A DNA stretch of 64,000 nt from Polaromonas sp. A23 (GCF_002001015.1 NZ_MUNO01000018.1:62001-126000); one strand, 5' to 3'. Positions 17,642 through 27,566 are shown, counted from the first letter of the stretch. Notes: generated from the letters alone by a model not told the origin. Numbers and translations: made by a program.

Positions 17642-18127
17642 ATGAAACTCAAAACCATTGCAACCGTGCTGGCTCTGACCGCCGGATTCGCCCAAGCCCA
17701 GTCCGTCGACGTGAAAAATGCCTGGGTGCGCAGCGCGGTGCCCGGCCAGTCGGGCACGGGCGCCTTCATGGCCCTGACGTCCAAAGACGGCACGAAGCTG
17801 GTGGGGGCGTCGTCCCCCGTGGCCGGTGTGGCGGAAGTCCATGAGATGAAGATGGAAGGCGACATCATGCGGATGCGTGCCGTGCCCGTGCTGGATTTAC
17901 CGGCCGGCCAGACCGTGCAACTCAAGCCCGGCGGCTACCACGTGATGCTGATGGGGCTGAAGCAGGCGCTGCCCAACGGCAGCACCGTGCCGCTGACACT
18001 GACCTTCAAGGATGCGAAAGGCCAGGAGAGCAAGGTGGAGCTGAAGCTGCCGGTGGCCGCTTCGGCGCCGGGCGCTGCTGCCGCGCCGGCATCAGGCAAG
18101 GCCGATGCCATGCACCACAAGCACTGA
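17642..18127 (+). CDS. PCu(A)C-type periplasmic copper chaperone
   Basis: A 161-residue protein with a signal peptide (LKTIATVLALTAGFAQA) and the PCu(A)C core: DVKNAWVRSAVPGQ at the mature start, HEMKMEGDIMRMR, and GGYHVMLMG, giving the H..M...HxM ligands that bind Cu(I) for cytochrome oxidase assembly. The tail MHHKH adds ligands. It lies 56 bases after the YcnI-like gene, a frequent pairing. Confidence 0.88.
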   Translation: MKLKTIATVLALTAGFAQAQSVDVKNAWVRSAVPGQSGTGAFMALTSKDGTKLVGASSPVAGVAEVHEMKMEGDIMRMRAVPVLDLPAGQTVQLKPGGYHVMLMGLKQALPNGSTVPLTLTFKDAKGQESKVELKLPVAASAPGAAAAPASGKADAMHHKH

Positions 18128-19258
18128 TTATTTAGCTTTGCCGCCCAGCCGCCGGTAAACGGTGGCGCGGCTGATGCCAAGTGCTCGCGCCGCCTTCATG
18201 ACGTTGCCTTTGGCTTCGTTGACGGCCTTGCGTATCAGCGCCGTTTCGACGTCCTTGAGCGGCAGGGCCGGCGCTGCCCGGCCATTGAGCCGGCCCGACG
18301 CGCCGGCGCGCCCGCGCAGCAGCGGCAGCGCGTGCAGGCGCAGGCCGGACCACAGGGGCACGTCCATGGCTTGGGCGTAACCCAAGGTGTCGCTTTTGGC
18401 GGCGTCAAACAGCATCTCGTAAGGCATGGCAAACAGCTCGCTGCAGTGCACCGCTGCCGGGCTGCCGACCTGCAACGCCGGTACCATTTGCCGCGCGGCC
18501 GGGTTGGCGCCGCTGACCCAGCCGTCCGGGTCCACGCAGACCAGGCCGTCCGAGTCTTCGCCCAGGCATTGGCTGGACCAGTTCAGACGGATCAGCAACT
18601 CGTGCGGCCGGCTTTGCATCAGCGCGTTTTCAATGCTGCGTGCCGACTGCACGACCAGGTGTTTGAGTTCGGGGCGCTCCACCGTGTCCACGCCGGTCAG
18701 GTCCAGCATGCCGGCGCAACGGCCATCGGGGTCGAACAGCGGTGCACCGGCGCAGCTGTAGGCAGAGTTGGATGTAAAAAAATGTTCGCCGCGGTGCAGC
18801 CAGACCGGCTGCAACTCGCTCAGCGCGGCACCAATCGCGGTGGTCCCCACACGTTGTTCGGACAGGTCCACCCCGATGCGCGTGATCAGGTCGGCCCGGC
18901 GGTCGCGCCGGTCGATGGCGCCGTTCACGTCGACCACCACGCCCTGTGCATTGGTCAGGATGGCGAAGTAGCGTGTGCTGGCGATGGCGGCGCCTAGCTT
19001 TTCCAGCACCGGACGCGCGGCCTGCACCAGCATGTGGTTGGCTTCCTCGGTGCGGCGCAGGGCCTGCGCGGGCAACACATCGAAGCTGATGGGTTGTTCG
19101 GGAGTCTGACCGTTGGCCAGGCAGCGCTGCCAGGAGCGTTCTATCCACGGTTCAGCCAGCACGCCGGAGAGGTTTTTGCCTTCCTGCAGCACCGCCCGGC
19201 GCGCATGCGCAATCTGCTGCAGGCGTTGCTCGGAGGAGGGCGGGAGGACGGACAGCAT
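18128..19258 (-). CDS. GAF/Fis-type transcriptional regulator lacking the AAA+ domain
   Basis: A 376-residue protein like AcoR-type regulators: an N-terminal GAF sensor (about residues 60-200, with RVGTTAIGAALSELQPVWLHRGEHFF), a PAS-like middle, and a C-terminal Fis helix-turn-helix (DVETALIRKAVNEAKGNVMKAARALGISRATVYRR). The sigma-54-contacting AAA+ domain with GAFTGA is absent, so it probably acts with sigma-70. It is divergent from the molybdenum hydroxylase operon and is its probable regulator. ATG 19258 is used; a GTG lies at 19306. Confidence 0.82.
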   Translation of the reverse strand: MLSVLPPSSEQRLQQIAHARRAVLQEGKNLSGVLAEPWIERSWQRCLANGQTPEQPISFDVLPAQALRRTEEANHMLVQAARPVLEKLGAAIASTRYFAILTNAQGVVVDVNGAIDRRDRRADLITRIGVDLSEQRVGTTAIGAALSELQPVWLHRGEHFFTSNSAYSCAGAPLFDPDGRCAGMLDLTGVDTVERPELKHLVVQSARSIENALMQSRPHELLIRLNWSSQCLGEDSDGLVCVDPDGWVSGANPAARQMVPALQVGSPAAVHCSELFAMPYEMLFDAAKSDTLGYAQAMDVPLWSGLRLHALPLLRGRAGASGRLNGRAAPALPLKDVETALIRKAVNEAKGNVMKAARALGISRATVYRRLGGKAK

Positions 19259-19369
19259 GGGTGTGGAAATGCGGAAGAGGCAGCCTACCAGACCTGCCGC
19301 AGACACGTCGGCTTACGTGTTTGGCGGGGAGTGTTCCATTTTGAGAATTTCAACGGGCTTTGGCAAGGT

Positions 19370-19387
19370 CCTAGGGTTTTACCTAGG
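19370..19387. promoter_or_regulatory. Paired CCTAGG sites upstream of coxS
   Basis: CCTAGGGTTTTACCTAGG contains two CCTAGG palindromes 12 bases apart in the divergent gap, about 90 bases before coxS. They are candidate binding sites for the divergent regulator; a TGTTCC half-site of the AcoR type lies nearby at 19332-19337. Confidence 0.35.
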
Positions 19388-19473
19388 GTTCCCCAGGGGG
19401 GCCAATTCAACAATGACTGGTTAATCCGCCAAGCTCATCCGTAGCCAAACAACAGCCATCAGGAGACAAGCCC

Positions 19474-19941
19474 ATGCAAGTTCAGCTCAAAGTCAACGGC
19501 AAGGCAAAAAGTGTCGAGACGCCCCCCAACACATTGCTGGTGCAGGTGCTGCGCGAGCAGCTCCATCTGACCGGCACCCACGTGGGCTGTGACACCGCCC
19601 AGTGCGGCGCCTGCACGGTCATCATGAACGGGCGTGCCGTCAAGTCCTGCAACATCCTGGCCGCCCAAGCTGAAGGTGCTGACATCACCACCATCGAAGG
19701 TTTGGCGGCCGCCGACGGCACCATGCACCCGATGCAGGCGGCCTTCAAGGAATGCCATGGCCTGCAATGCGGTTTCTGCACCACCGGCATGGTGATGAGT
19801 GCGGTGGACCTGTGCAAGCACCACCCGAAAGCCAGCGAAGGCGAAATCCGCGAGCTGCTCGAAGGCAACATCTGCCGCTGCACCGGTTACCAGAACATCG
19901 TCAAGGCGGTGCAGCAGGGTGCTGCCGCCATGGCGACCTGA
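19474..19941 (+). CDS. coxS: Molybdenum hydroxylase small [2Fe-2S] subunit (CoxS-like)
   Basis: A 155-residue iron-sulfur subunit with the plant-ferredoxin-type cluster [11 protein letters not shown] (about residue 42) and the C-terminal cluster CGFCTTG ... [13 protein letters not shown]. It passes electrons from the molybdenum site in the large subunit to FAD in the medium subunit. It is first in an S-L-M operon, the order typical of form II coxSLM-like loci. Confidence 0.92.
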   Translation: MQVQLKVNGKAKSVETPPNTLLVQVLREQLHLTGTHVGCDTAQCGACTVIMNGRAVKSCNILAAQAEGADITTIEGLAAADGTMHPMQAAFKECHGLQCGFCTTGMVMSAVDLCKHHPKASEGEIRELLEGNICRCTGYQNIVKAVQQGAAAMAT

Positions 19942-20033
19942 ACCAGCCAGCGTCTCAGGTCCTCACCGTTTCCTCAGGCATCGCCGCTTCGCGCGCCGCC
20001 AGGCTTCTCCCTTTCATTTTCAGGAGTACACAC

Positions 20034-22412
20034 ATGGGTGCATCCGATTTCGTCAACTTGCCAAACATTGGCACCTCCGTCCGCCGCAAGGAGGACTACC
20101 GCTTTCTCACGGGGGGTGGGCAGTACACCGATGACATCACGCTGGCCAGTCAGAGTTATGCGGTGTTTGTGCGTTCGCCGCATGCCCACGCGAAGATCAA
20201 CGGCATCAACACCTCAGCCGCCAAAGCCGCGCCGGGCGTGCTCGATGTGTTCACCGGCGAGGATGTGGCGGCCGACAAGATCAACGGCCTGCCTTGCGGC
20301 TGGCTGATCACCAGCACCGACGGCACCCCGATGAAAGAGCCGCCGCACCCCATCCTGGCGCAGGGCAAGGTGCGTTATGTCGGCGACCATGTCGCCATGG
20401 TGGTGGCCGAGACGCTGGAGCAGGCGAAAAATGCCGCCGAGCTGGTCGAGGTCGATTACGACGTGCTGAGCGCCGTGGTCCGCGTCACCGATGCGGCCAA
20501 GGCCGCCGCCCTGCACGATGCGGCGCCGGACAACCATTGCTACAAATGGGCGATTGGCGACAAGGCCCAGGTCGATGCGGTGTTTGCCAAGGCGGCGCAT
20601 GTGACCAGGCTGGACCTGACCAACAACCGGCTGGTGCCGAATGCGATGGAGCCGCGCGCCGTCATCGGTTCCTACAACCGCGCGTCGGACGAATACACGC
20701 TGTATGTGTCGAACCAGAATCCGCACGTGGAACGCTTGCTGCTGACGGCATTTGTGATGGGCTTGCCCGAACACAAGGTGCGTGTGATTGCGCCGGATGT
20801 CGGTGGCGGTTTTGGCTCCAAGATCTACCTGTATGCCGAAGACGTGTGCCTGACCTGGGCCTCAAAAAAGCTCAACCGCAACATCAAGTGGACGGCCGAC
20901 CGCAGCGAGGCCTTTGTCAGCGATGCCCATGGCCGCGACCATTCCAGCCACGCCGAGATGGCGCTGGACAAGGATGGCAAGTTCCTCGCGCTGCGGGTAC
21001 ATACCGACGCCAACATGGGCGCCTACCTCTCCACCTTTGCACCGGCGGTGCCGACGATTCTGTACGCGACCCTGCTGGCGGGTCAGTACACCACGCCGCA
21101 GATTTATGTCGAGGTCGATGCATGGTTCACCAACACCGCGCCGGTTGATGCCTACCGCGGAGCCGGGCGGCCCGAGGCCACCTATCTGCTGGAGCGGCTG
21201 GTCACGCGCTGCGGCTGGGAGCTGGGCCTTGCGCAGGACGAGATCCGCCGGCGCAACCTGGTGAAAGATTTCCCCTACCAGACACCGGTGGCACTGCAGT
21301 ACGACGTGGGTGACTTCCACGCGCTGCTCAAGCGCGGCAACGAGCTGGCCGACGTGGCCGGTTTTGAAAAGCGCAAAACCGCCTCGACCGCCAAAGGCCT
21401 GCTGCGCGGCATGGGTTACTCCTGCTACATCGAGGCCTGCGGCCTGGCGCCCAGCAACATTGCCGGTGCGCTCGGTGCGCGCGCCGGCCTGTTCGAGTGC
21501 GGTGAAGTGCGCGTGCACCCGACCGGCAGCGTGACGGTGTTTACCGGCTCGCACAGCCACGGCCAGGGGCACGAAACCACGTTTGCGCAGGTGGTGGCCG
21601 CGCGCCTGGGCATCTCGGTGGACCAGGTGGACGTGGTGCACGGCGACACCGGGCGTGTGCCTTTCGGCATGGGCACCTACGGCTCGCGTTCGCTGGCCGT
21701 CGGCGGCACGGCCATCATGAAGGCGCTCGACAAGATAGAGACCAAGGCGAAAAAGATTGCCGCGCACCTGATGGAAGCCAGCGATGCCGACGTCGAGTTT
21801 GCCAACGGCGAGTTCACCATCAAGGGCACCGACAAGAAGGTGACTTTCGGCCAGGTCGCGCTGACGGCCTATGTGCCGCACAACTACCCGCTCGACAAGC
21901 TCGAGCCCGGCCTGAACGAAACGGCGTTTTACGACCCCACCAACTTCACCTTCCCCGCAGGCACCTACATCTGCGAGGTCGAAGTCGATCCGGCGACGGG
22001 TGTGGTTCGGGTGGACCGGTTCACCGCCGTGGATGATTTCGGCAACATCATCAACCCGATGATTGTTGAAGGCCAGGTGCATGGTGGTCTGGTGCAGGGC
22101 ATCGGCCAGGCCCTGCTGGAAAACTGCGTGTACGACCCGGAATCCGGCCAGTTGCTGACCGGCTCGCTGATGGACTACGCGCTGCCGCGCGCCGACGATA
22201 TGCCCACCTTCAAGCTGGACACTTTGTGCACGCCTTGCAGCCACAACCCGCTGGGCGCCAAGGGCTGCGGCGAGGCGGGCGCCATCGGCTCGCCGCCGGC
22301 CGTGATCAACGCCGTGCTCGACGCCCTCAAACCGCTGGGTGTGACCGACTTCGACATGCCGGCCTCACCCAGCCGCGTCTGGGAAGCCATCCAGTCCGCC
22401 AAAAAGCAATAA
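20034..22412 (+). CDS. coxL: Molybdenum hydroxylase large subunit, form II CoxL-like
   Basis: A 792-residue xanthine-oxidase-family subunit binding molybdopterin cytosine dinucleotide: [19 protein letters not shown] at the N-terminus, DVGGGFGSK at about residue 255, [11 protein letters not shown] at about 370 and the catalytic Glu in [12 protein letters not shown] near the C-terminus. Genuine (form I) CO dehydrogenase has a Cys-containing loop (VAYRCSFR); here it is AYRGAGR, the form II signature, so the substrate may be another small compound or an aldehyde. ATG 20034 follows CAGGAG. Confidence 0.92.
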   Translation: MGASDFVNLPNIGTSVRRKEDYRFLTGGGQYTDDITLASQSYAVFVRSPHAHAKINGINTSAAKAAPGVLDVFTGEDVAADKINGLPCGWLITSTDGTPMKEPPHPILAQGKVRYVGDHVAMVVAETLEQAKNAAELVEVDYDVLSAVVRVTDAAKAAALHDAAPDNHCYKWAIGDKAQVDAVFAKAAHVTRLDLTNNRLVPNAMEPRAVIGSYNRASDEYTLYVSNQNPHVERLLLTAFVMGLPEHKVRVIAPDVGGGFGSKIYLYAEDVCLTWASKKLNRNIKWTADRSEAFVSDAHGRDHSSHAEMALDKDGKFLALRVHTDANMGAYLSTFAPAVPTILYATLLAGQYTTPQIYVEVDAWFTNTAPVDAYRGAGRPEATYLLERLVTRCGWELGLAQDEIRRRNLVKDFPYQTPVALQYDVGDFHALLKRGNELADVAGFEKRKTASTAKGLLRGMGYSCYIEACGLAPSNIAGALGARAGLFECGEVRVHPTGSVTVFTGSHSHGQGHETTFAQVVAARLGISVDQVDVVHGDTGRVPFGMGTYGSRSLAVGGTAIMKALDKIETKAKKIAAHLMEASDADVEFANGEFTIKGTDKKVTFGQVALTAYVPHNYPLDKLEPGLNETAFYDPTNFTFPAGTYICEVEVDPATGVVRVDRFTAVDDFGNIINPMIVEGQVHGGLVQGIGQALLENCVYDPESGQLLTGSLMDYALPRADDMPTFKLDTLCTPCSHNPLGAKGCGEAGAIGSPPAVINAVLDALKPLGVTDFDMPASPSRVWEAIQSAKKQ

Positions 22413-22437
22413 ACCAGACATTCAAGGAGAAACCACC

Positions 22438-23229
22438 ATGTATGCATTCACCCTGGAACGGCCCACCTCCCTGGCCGCTGCCGTGAAGCTTGCCGCCGCT
22501 GGCGCCAAACCGCTGGCCGGCGGCCAGACCCTGCTGGCGTCGATGAAGCTGCGCCTGTCCAGCCCGGACCAGCTGGCCGACCTCAGCGGCATCAAGGAGC
22601 TGACCGGCATCAAGCGCGATGGCAATGCCTTTGTCATCGGCGCCATGACGCGCCACATCGACGTGTCCAACAGTGCCGAACTGAAGGCGGCCTTGCCAGC
22701 GCTCGCCGAACTGGCCGCCCACATCGGCGACCGGCAGGTGCGCGCCATGGGGACCCTAGGCGGTTCAGTGGCGAACAACGACCCCTCGGCCTGCTATCCG
22801 GCGGCGGTGCTGGCGTTGGGCGCGACCATTTTCACCACCTCACGCAAGATAGCGGCCGACGATTTCTTCCTGGGCATGTTCTCCACGGCGCTGGAAGAAG
22901 GCGAGCTGATCACCGCCATCAGCTTTCCGATTCCGAAGCGCGCGGCCTACATGAAGTTCAAGCAGCCGGCCTCGCGCTTTGCGCTGGTGGGCGTGTTTGT
23001 GGCCCAGTTTGATGCCGGCGTGCGCGTAGCCGTCACAGGCGCATCCAGCGGCGTGTTCTGCCACAAGGGGCTGGAAGTGGCGTTGAGCAAAAGCTTCACG
23101 CCCGAGGCTGCTGCATCAGTGAAGATTGATGCGACAGACCTCAACAGCGACATTCACGCAACGGCGGCTTACCGTGCGAACCTGATCAGCGTGCAGGCGC
23201 AGCGCGGTGTGGCAAAGGCGTTGGGTTGA
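22438..23229 (+). CDS. coxM: Molybdenum hydroxylase FAD-binding medium subunit (CoxM-like)
   Basis: A 263-residue FAD subunit with the two flavin motifs AGGQTLLASMKLR (about residue 33) and TLGGSVANNDPSACYPAA (about residue 107). It completes the S-L-M enzyme and passes electrons onward, typically to quinone. It follows coxL by 25 bases with AAGGAG before the ATG. Confidence 0.92.
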   Translation: MYAFTLERPTSLAAAVKLAAAGAKPLAGGQTLLASMKLRLSSPDQLADLSGIKELTGIKRDGNAFVIGAMTRHIDVSNSAELKAALPALAELAAHIGDRQVRAMGTLGGSVANNDPSACYPAAVLALGATIFTTSRKIAADDFFLGMFSTALEEGELITAISFPIPKRAAYMKFKQPASRFALVGVFVAQFDAGVRVAVTGASSGVFCHKGLEVALSKSFTPEAAASVKIDATDLNSDIHATAAYRANLISVQAQRGVAKALG

Positions 23230-23282
23230 GCAGAGGGCGGCCGAACGCCTGCCTGACACCGGGAATGCCGCTATCTTGTGAT

Positions 23283-23341
23283 GTTTTGTGCCTCCAGCCC
23301 TTTAAATACGGGCGCAAGCAGCTCCTGAATTGATAGCGTTT
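23283..23341. repeat. Dispersed intergenic repeat, family A (coxM/coxD gap)
   Basis: This is a well-conserved copy: GCCTCCAGCCCTTTAAATAC, then GGGCGCAAGCAGCTCC, then a TGATAGC end. It separates the structural S-L-M genes from the accessory genes of the operon. Confidence 0.75.
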
Positions 23342-23364
23342 GAAGCGCAGGCTAAACTGATCCG

Positions 23365-24276
23365 ATGACACCTTTTCCCACGATTGATGCCCTGACGCAG
23401 GCGCTGCAGGGCGCCGGCTACTTTGCCGACCGCCGGCTGGCCACGGCCGTGTTTCTGGCGCTCAAGCTGCAGCGGCCCTTGCTGCTGGAGGGCGAACCCG
23501 GTGTCGGCAAGACCGAACTGGCGAAAGCGCTGGCGCTGGCATTACAACGGCAACTGATACGCCTGCAGTGTTACGACGGCCTGGAGCAGCGCGAAGCTTT
23601 GTACGAGTGGAATTACGCCGCCCAGTTGCTGCACATGCGCGCCGTCGAAGGCCAAAGCGAAGGTCAGGAAAATGTCGACGTCGAGCGCGAGGTTTACCAA
23701 CACCGTTACCTGATACGCCGGCCGTTGCTGCAGGCACTGCAAACGCCCGCGCCCGGTGCCGTGCTGCTGATCGACGAGGTGGACAGAGCAGATGAGCCTT
23801 TTGAAGCCTTTCTGCTGGAGTACCTCGGCGAGTACCAGGTCAGCATTCCGGAAATCGGCACGGTGCGCGCCGAGGTGACGCCGGTGACCATTCTCACCAG
23901 CAACCGCACGCGCGAACTCCACGATGCCGTCAAGCGCCGCTGCCTCTACCACTGGCTCGACTACCCCGACCGTGAGCGCGAGCTGGCGATCGTGCGTGCC
24001 CAGGTGCCGGAAGCGGGCGAGCAGCTGTCGGCCCAGGTGGCGAGCTTTGTGGATCGGTTGCGCCGTTCACCGTTTGGCAACGCCTTCCAGCGCGCGCCGG
24101 GCATTGCCGAAAGTGTGGAGTGGGCGAAAGCGCTGGTGGCGCTCGACACCCTGGTGGTCGACCCCGAGGTGGTGGCCGATACCGCAGGCATTCTGTTCAA
24201 GCAGCGGGAAGACGTGGCGGCACTCACGCACGAGCTGGCTGTGGAGCTGCTCAAGCCTGAAGAGGCGGGTGCATGA
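23365..24276 (+). CDS. MoxR-type AAA+ ATPase (CoxD-like)
   Basis: A 303-residue AAA+ protein with Walker A GEPGVGKTEL at about residue 43, Walker B VLLIDEVDRAD at about 135 and sensor TSNRTRELHDAVKRR. CoxD-like ATPases are needed for maturation of the Cu/Mo or Mo centre of CO-dehydrogenase-type enzymes and act with a CoxE-type VWA protein, which follows here. Confidence 0.9.
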   Translation: MTPFPTIDALTQALQGAGYFADRRLATAVFLALKLQRPLLLEGEPGVGKTELAKALALALQRQLIRLQCYDGLEQREALYEWNYAAQLLHMRAVEGQSEGQENVDVEREVYQHRYLIRRPLLQALQTPAPGAVLLIDEVDRADEPFEAFLLEYLGEYQVSIPEIGTVRAEVTPVTILTSNRTRELHDAVKRRCLYHWLDYPDRERELAIVRAQVPEAGEQLSAQVASFVDRLRRSPFGNAFQRAPGIAESVEWAKALVALDTLVVDPEVVADTAGILFKQREDVAALTHELAVELLKPEEAGA

Positions 24277-24350
24277 GATGGAAGGCGTCAATGCAGCGCC
24301 ATTTCCCGCAGAGCTTCGAACAGTATCTGCTCTGACAAACACTGGGGCTC

Positions 24351-24536
24351 TCTCTTTACCAGCAGGGGCCGCGGATCTGGCTTTGCCAGTCCGCAGGCGC
24401 AGGCCTTGCAGGCCGCCAGGATGCGAGACGCATCCCATCTGCGTGCCGTCCAAGCCTGCACCTGCAGGCTCGGAGCCGCGGCACGCAGCTCCCTCGGGGG
24501 GCAGAGAGCTACGCGCAGCGAGCGAACGTGGGGGCC
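24351..24536. repeat. GC-rich dispersed repeat (family B), long diverged copy
   Basis: The stretch opens with GCAGGGGCCGCGGAT and closes with GGGGGGCAGAGAGCTACGCG and AACGTGGGGGC, matching the ends of the 3120-3208 copy, with an extra middle part. It fills most of the coxD-coxE gap and ends two bases before the next ATG. Confidence 0.65.
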
Positions 24537-24537
24537 T

Positions 24538-25722
24538 ATGCTCTTAGGTGATTCAAGAAGCGGCAAACTCGCCGACAACATTGCCGGCTTCGGACGTGCC
24601 CTGCGCCGCGCTGGCGTGAAGGTGGACAGCCAGCGCATTGCTCTCGCCAAGGAAGCTGCACTCGCCGTCGGCATCAGTGAAAAGGAAGACCTTAGCGCCG
24701 CCTTCGAAGCCGTGATGGTCAGCCGCGAGCAGGACCGCATGGTGTTTCGGGAACTGTTCGACGTTTATTTTCAGGATCCGAAAGTGGCCAACAAGTTGCT
24801 GGCGCAATTGCTGCCCAGCGCCGAGGGCCGGGCCGAACCGAGCAAGCGCCGGCCGCGCGTGCGTGAGGCGCTGGCGCCGCAAAAGGCTTTTGGCCAGCAG
24901 GCCAAACCCAGTACCGAAGACCAGAAGGTCGAGTTCGATGCAGCCATGACGGCCAGCGACATTGCCCGCCTGCAGCACGCCGATTTCAATGCGCTCTCGG
25001 CCACCGAATACCGGCTGGTCGAAAGGTTGGCGCGCGACATCAAGCTGCCCCTGCCGGTGTTTGCCTCGCGGCGCAGCCGGCCCGCAGCCTCGGGCGCACG
25101 CATGCACTGGCCCGGTGTGATGCACCAGGCGGCGCGCACCGGCGGTGAACTCATGCACCTGCCACGGCTGCAGCGGCGCGAGCAGGCCCTGCCTTTGTTG
25201 GTGTTGGTCGATGTGTCGGGTTCGATGGAGCGTTATGCCCGCTTGCTGCTGGCCTTTCTGCATGCGGCCACGCGACGCCACCCGCACCGCGACGTGTTTG
25301 CCTTCGGCATGCATTTGACTGACCTGACGCCCGCCTTCCGCCAAGCCGACACCGACGAGATGCTGGCCCATGCCAGCCTGGCGATCGAAGATTTCGCCGG
25401 CGGCACGCAACTGGGAGCGTCACTGGCCAGCCTGCGTGAGCATCATGCGCGCCGCCTGGTCGGGCGGCGCACCATCGTGCTGGTTATCACGGACGGGCTG
25501 GATACCGGCGAGCCGGCCGATCTGGCGCGCGAGCTGGCCTGGCTGCGCCGGCGCAGCCGCCGCCTGCTGTGGCTCAATCCCCTGCTGCGGTTTGACGGCT
25601 ATGCGCCGCTGGCGCGCGGCGCGGCGGTGCTGCATGCACATGCGCACGGCATGCTGGCTGTTCACAATTTAAGCAAGCTTGAGGAACTGGCGGCCAGCCT
25701 GGCCGCTCTGATGAAGAAGTAA
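24538..25722 (+). CDS. VWA-domain protein (CoxE-like)
   Basis: A 394-residue protein with an N-terminal helical part and a C-terminal von Willebrand A domain; the MIDAS motif DVSGSMERY is at about residue 228, with TDGLDTGEPADLA later. CoxE-type proteins pair with MoxR ATPases in metal-centre maturation. ATG 24538 opens the conserved region (LLGDSRSGKLADNIAGFGRALR); the only ribosome-site candidate is the GTGGGGG end of the repeat just upstream. The frame stays open to 24406 through the repeat, so an upstream start is possible. Confidence 0.85.
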   Translation: MLLGDSRSGKLADNIAGFGRALRRAGVKVDSQRIALAKEAALAVGISEKEDLSAAFEAVMVSREQDRMVFRELFDVYFQDPKVANKLLAQLLPSAEGRAEPSKRRPRVREALAPQKAFGQQAKPSTEDQKVEFDAAMTASDIARLQHADFNALSATEYRLVERLARDIKLPLPVFASRRSRPAASGARMHWPGVMHQAARTGGELMHLPRLQRREQALPLLVLVDVSGSMERYARLLLAFLHAATRRHPHRDVFAFGMHLTDLTPAFRQADTDEMLAHASLAIEDFAGGTQLGASLASLREHHARRLVGRRTIVLVITDGLDTGEPADLARELAWLRRRSRRLLWLNPLLRFDGYAPLARGAAVLHAHAHGMLAVHNLSKLEELAASLAALMKK

Positions 25723-25782
25723 CGCTGCATTCGGGCGAGACGGATTCAAGGAAAACTCGAAAACCAAAAAAAGGGAAAACAC

Positions 25783-26367
25783 ATGGACATGCAAGGAAGC
25801 CGCCAACTGGCTGTGACGCAACAACAGGCCTGGGACGCGCTGAACGACCCCGCCGTGCTCAAGGCCTGCATTCCCGGCTGCGACAAGGTGGAGGCCACCG
25901 GCGAGAACCAGTACGCCGTCGCCATGGCCTTGAAGATCGGCCCGGTTTCGGCAAAATTTACCGGCAAGATTTCGCTGACCGAGATGAATCCACCGGCAAG
26001 CTACAAGCTGTCGTTTGACGGGCAGGGCGGTGTGGCCGGTTTTGGCAAGGGCAGTGCCGAAGTGACGCTGACGCCCAACGAGGGCGGCTGTGAACTGTCG
26101 TACCTTGTGCATGCCTCCGTCGGCGGCAAGATAGCCCAGCTGGGGCAGCGCTTGATCGACGGTGCAGCCAAGTCCATGGCCGAAGATTTTTTCAAGCGCT
26201 TCGACGAGGAAATGCAGCGCCAGCATCCGGAGAGTTATGCGGCCAAAATGGTCATGGGTAATGTGGAAAGCGGCACGCCCGTCAAGGACGGGAAAACGGC
26301 CATTCCGGTGTGGGTCTGGGTTGTGGGTGCTGCAGTGCTGGCACTGGCAGTCTGGCTGGGCAGTTGA
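25783..26367 (+). CDS. CoxG-family SRPBCC protein
   Basis: A 194-residue protein with a CoxG/SRPBCC domain (MDMQGSRQLAVTQQQAWDALND, ACIPGCDKVE) and a C-terminal membrane helix (AIPVWVWVVGAAVLALAVWL). CoxG is thought to anchor CO dehydrogenase to the membrane. It lies between coxE and coxI in the operon. Confidence 0.9.
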   Translation: MDMQGSRQLAVTQQQAWDALNDPAVLKACIPGCDKVEATGENQYAVAMALKIGPVSAKFTGKISLTEMNPPASYKLSFDGQGGVAGFGKGSAEVTLTPNEGGCELSYLVHASVGGKIAQLGQRLIDGAAKSMAEDFFKRFDEEMQRQHPESYAAKMVMGNVESGTPVKDGKTAIPVWVWVVGAAVLALAVWLGS

Positions 26368-26404
26368 CGGCTGGCTGCACCCCCCCCAAAAAAAAGGAGC
26401 GCAA

Positions 26405-27484
26405 ATGGAAAACCTAGATGTCATGGTGTTGCGTACCCTGCATGACTGGCGTGCGGCGGGTAAACGCGCCTTGCTGGCCACGGTGGTACGCACCTGGGGC
26501 TCGTCGCCGCGACCGGTTGGCTCGATCATGGCGCTTAACGAGGACGGGATGGTGGTGGGTTCAGTCTCTGGCGGTTGCATTGAAGACGATTTGATCTACC
26601 AGCATACGCAGGCTTACGCCTCGGCTGCTTCCGGCGTCAGCAGCAAGGCCATCCCCTCCGGCCCGCCGGGCTTTGTCAAGTACGGCATCACCGCCGACGA
26701 AGCCCACCGCTTCGGCCTGCCCTGCGGCGGCACGCTGGAGCTGCTGCTGGAATACGATCCCGACGCCACGGCGCTGGCGCAACTGGTCAGCGCACTGGAA
26801 GCCGGGCAACTGATGCAGCGCACGGTGCGGCTCGCTGATGGTGCGGTCACCCTCACCGAGGCCAGGGCCCCGGCCGAACTCAGCGTTTCGTCGCTTGAAC
26901 TGGTCAATACCTTTGGCCCCGAATACCGCATGCTGCTCATAGGTGCCGGCCAGCTGACCGAGTATCTGGCCACCATGGCGCTGTTCAGCGGTTTTGCCGT
27001 CACCGTGTGCGACCCGCGCGAAGAGTACCGCAGTGCCTGGTCCGTACCTGGCGCCAAGGTGCTCAGCGACATGCCCGACGACGTGGTCATTGCCTTCAAG
27101 CCGGACAGGCGCAGCTGCGTGATCGCGCTCACGCACGACCCGAAACTCGACGACCTGGCCCTGCTCGAAGCCCTCAACACCGACGCGTTCTACGTCGGCG
27201 CCATCGGTTCACGGCGCAACAACGACGCACGGCACCAGCGCATGGCTGAGCATTTTGACCTGGAAGAATCCGCCCTGGCCCGCCTGCGCGGCCCCATCGG
27301 CATCTACATCGGCAGCAAGACCCCGCCTGAAATTGCCGTCAGCGTCATGGCCGAGGTGCTGGCCGTGAAAAACGGCGTGGTGTTGCCGCGCGACATGGAA
27401 GTGGCACAGGCCAAGAATGAACGCGCGGTGTTGGCCAACGATCCCGGTGAACTGGTGTGCGGGGTGGCGCGGGTATCGCCCTGA
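26405..27484 (+). CDS. XdhC/CoxI-family molybdenum cofactor insertion protein
   Basis: A 359-residue protein with an N-terminal XdhC domain (GSVSGGCIEDDLI at about residue 55) and a C-terminal Rossmann part (GAGQLTEYLATMALFSGF, GAIGSRRNNDARHQRM, IGSKTPPEIAVSVMAEVLA). XdhC/CoxI proteins bind and sulfurate the molybdenum cofactor before insertion into the large subunit. ATG 26405 follows AAAAAGGAGCG. It ends the operon. Confidence 0.9.
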   Translation: MENLDVMVLRTLHDWRAAGKRALLATVVRTWGSSPRPVGSIMALNEDGMVVGSVSGGCIEDDLIYQHTQAYASAASGVSSKAIPSGPPGFVKYGITADEAHRFGLPCGGTLELLLEYDPDATALAQLVSALEAGQLMQRTVRLADGAVTLTEARAPAELSVSSLELVNTFGPEYRMLLIGAGQLTEYLATMALFSGFAVTVCDPREEYRSAWSVPGAKVLSDMPDDVVIAFKPDRRSCVIALTHDPKLDDLALLEALNTDAFYVGAIGSRRNNDARHQRMAEHFDLEESALARLRGPIGIYIGSKTPPEIAVSVMAEVLAVKNGVVLPRDMEVAQAKNERAVLANDPGELVCGVARVSP

Positions 27485-27514
27485 GTCCGTTGTGCTTGAG
27501 TTTCGTAAGGAAAT

Positions 27515-27566
27515 CGGGCTGTAGCCATTGTGTATATTGTGCAAGTAGCTATAAAAAATATAGCAG
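27515..27566. repeat. Dispersed intergenic repeat, family A (variant)
   Basis: GGGCTGTAGCC is followed by GTGCAAGTAGCTATAAAAAA and TATAGC, keeping the GCAAGTAGCTA core and the closing TAGC of the family with an AT-rich middle. Confidence 0.5.

Noticed and set aside
19360..19385. Possible sigma-54 (-24/-12) promoter before coxS (TGGCAAGG...)
   Set aside because: The -12 GC element is missing at the needed spacing, and the divergent regulator has no sigma-54-contacting domain.
20034..22412. Calling the large subunit a true CO dehydrogenase
   Set aside because: The Cys-containing active-site loop of form I enzymes is absent; AYRGAGR marks form II.
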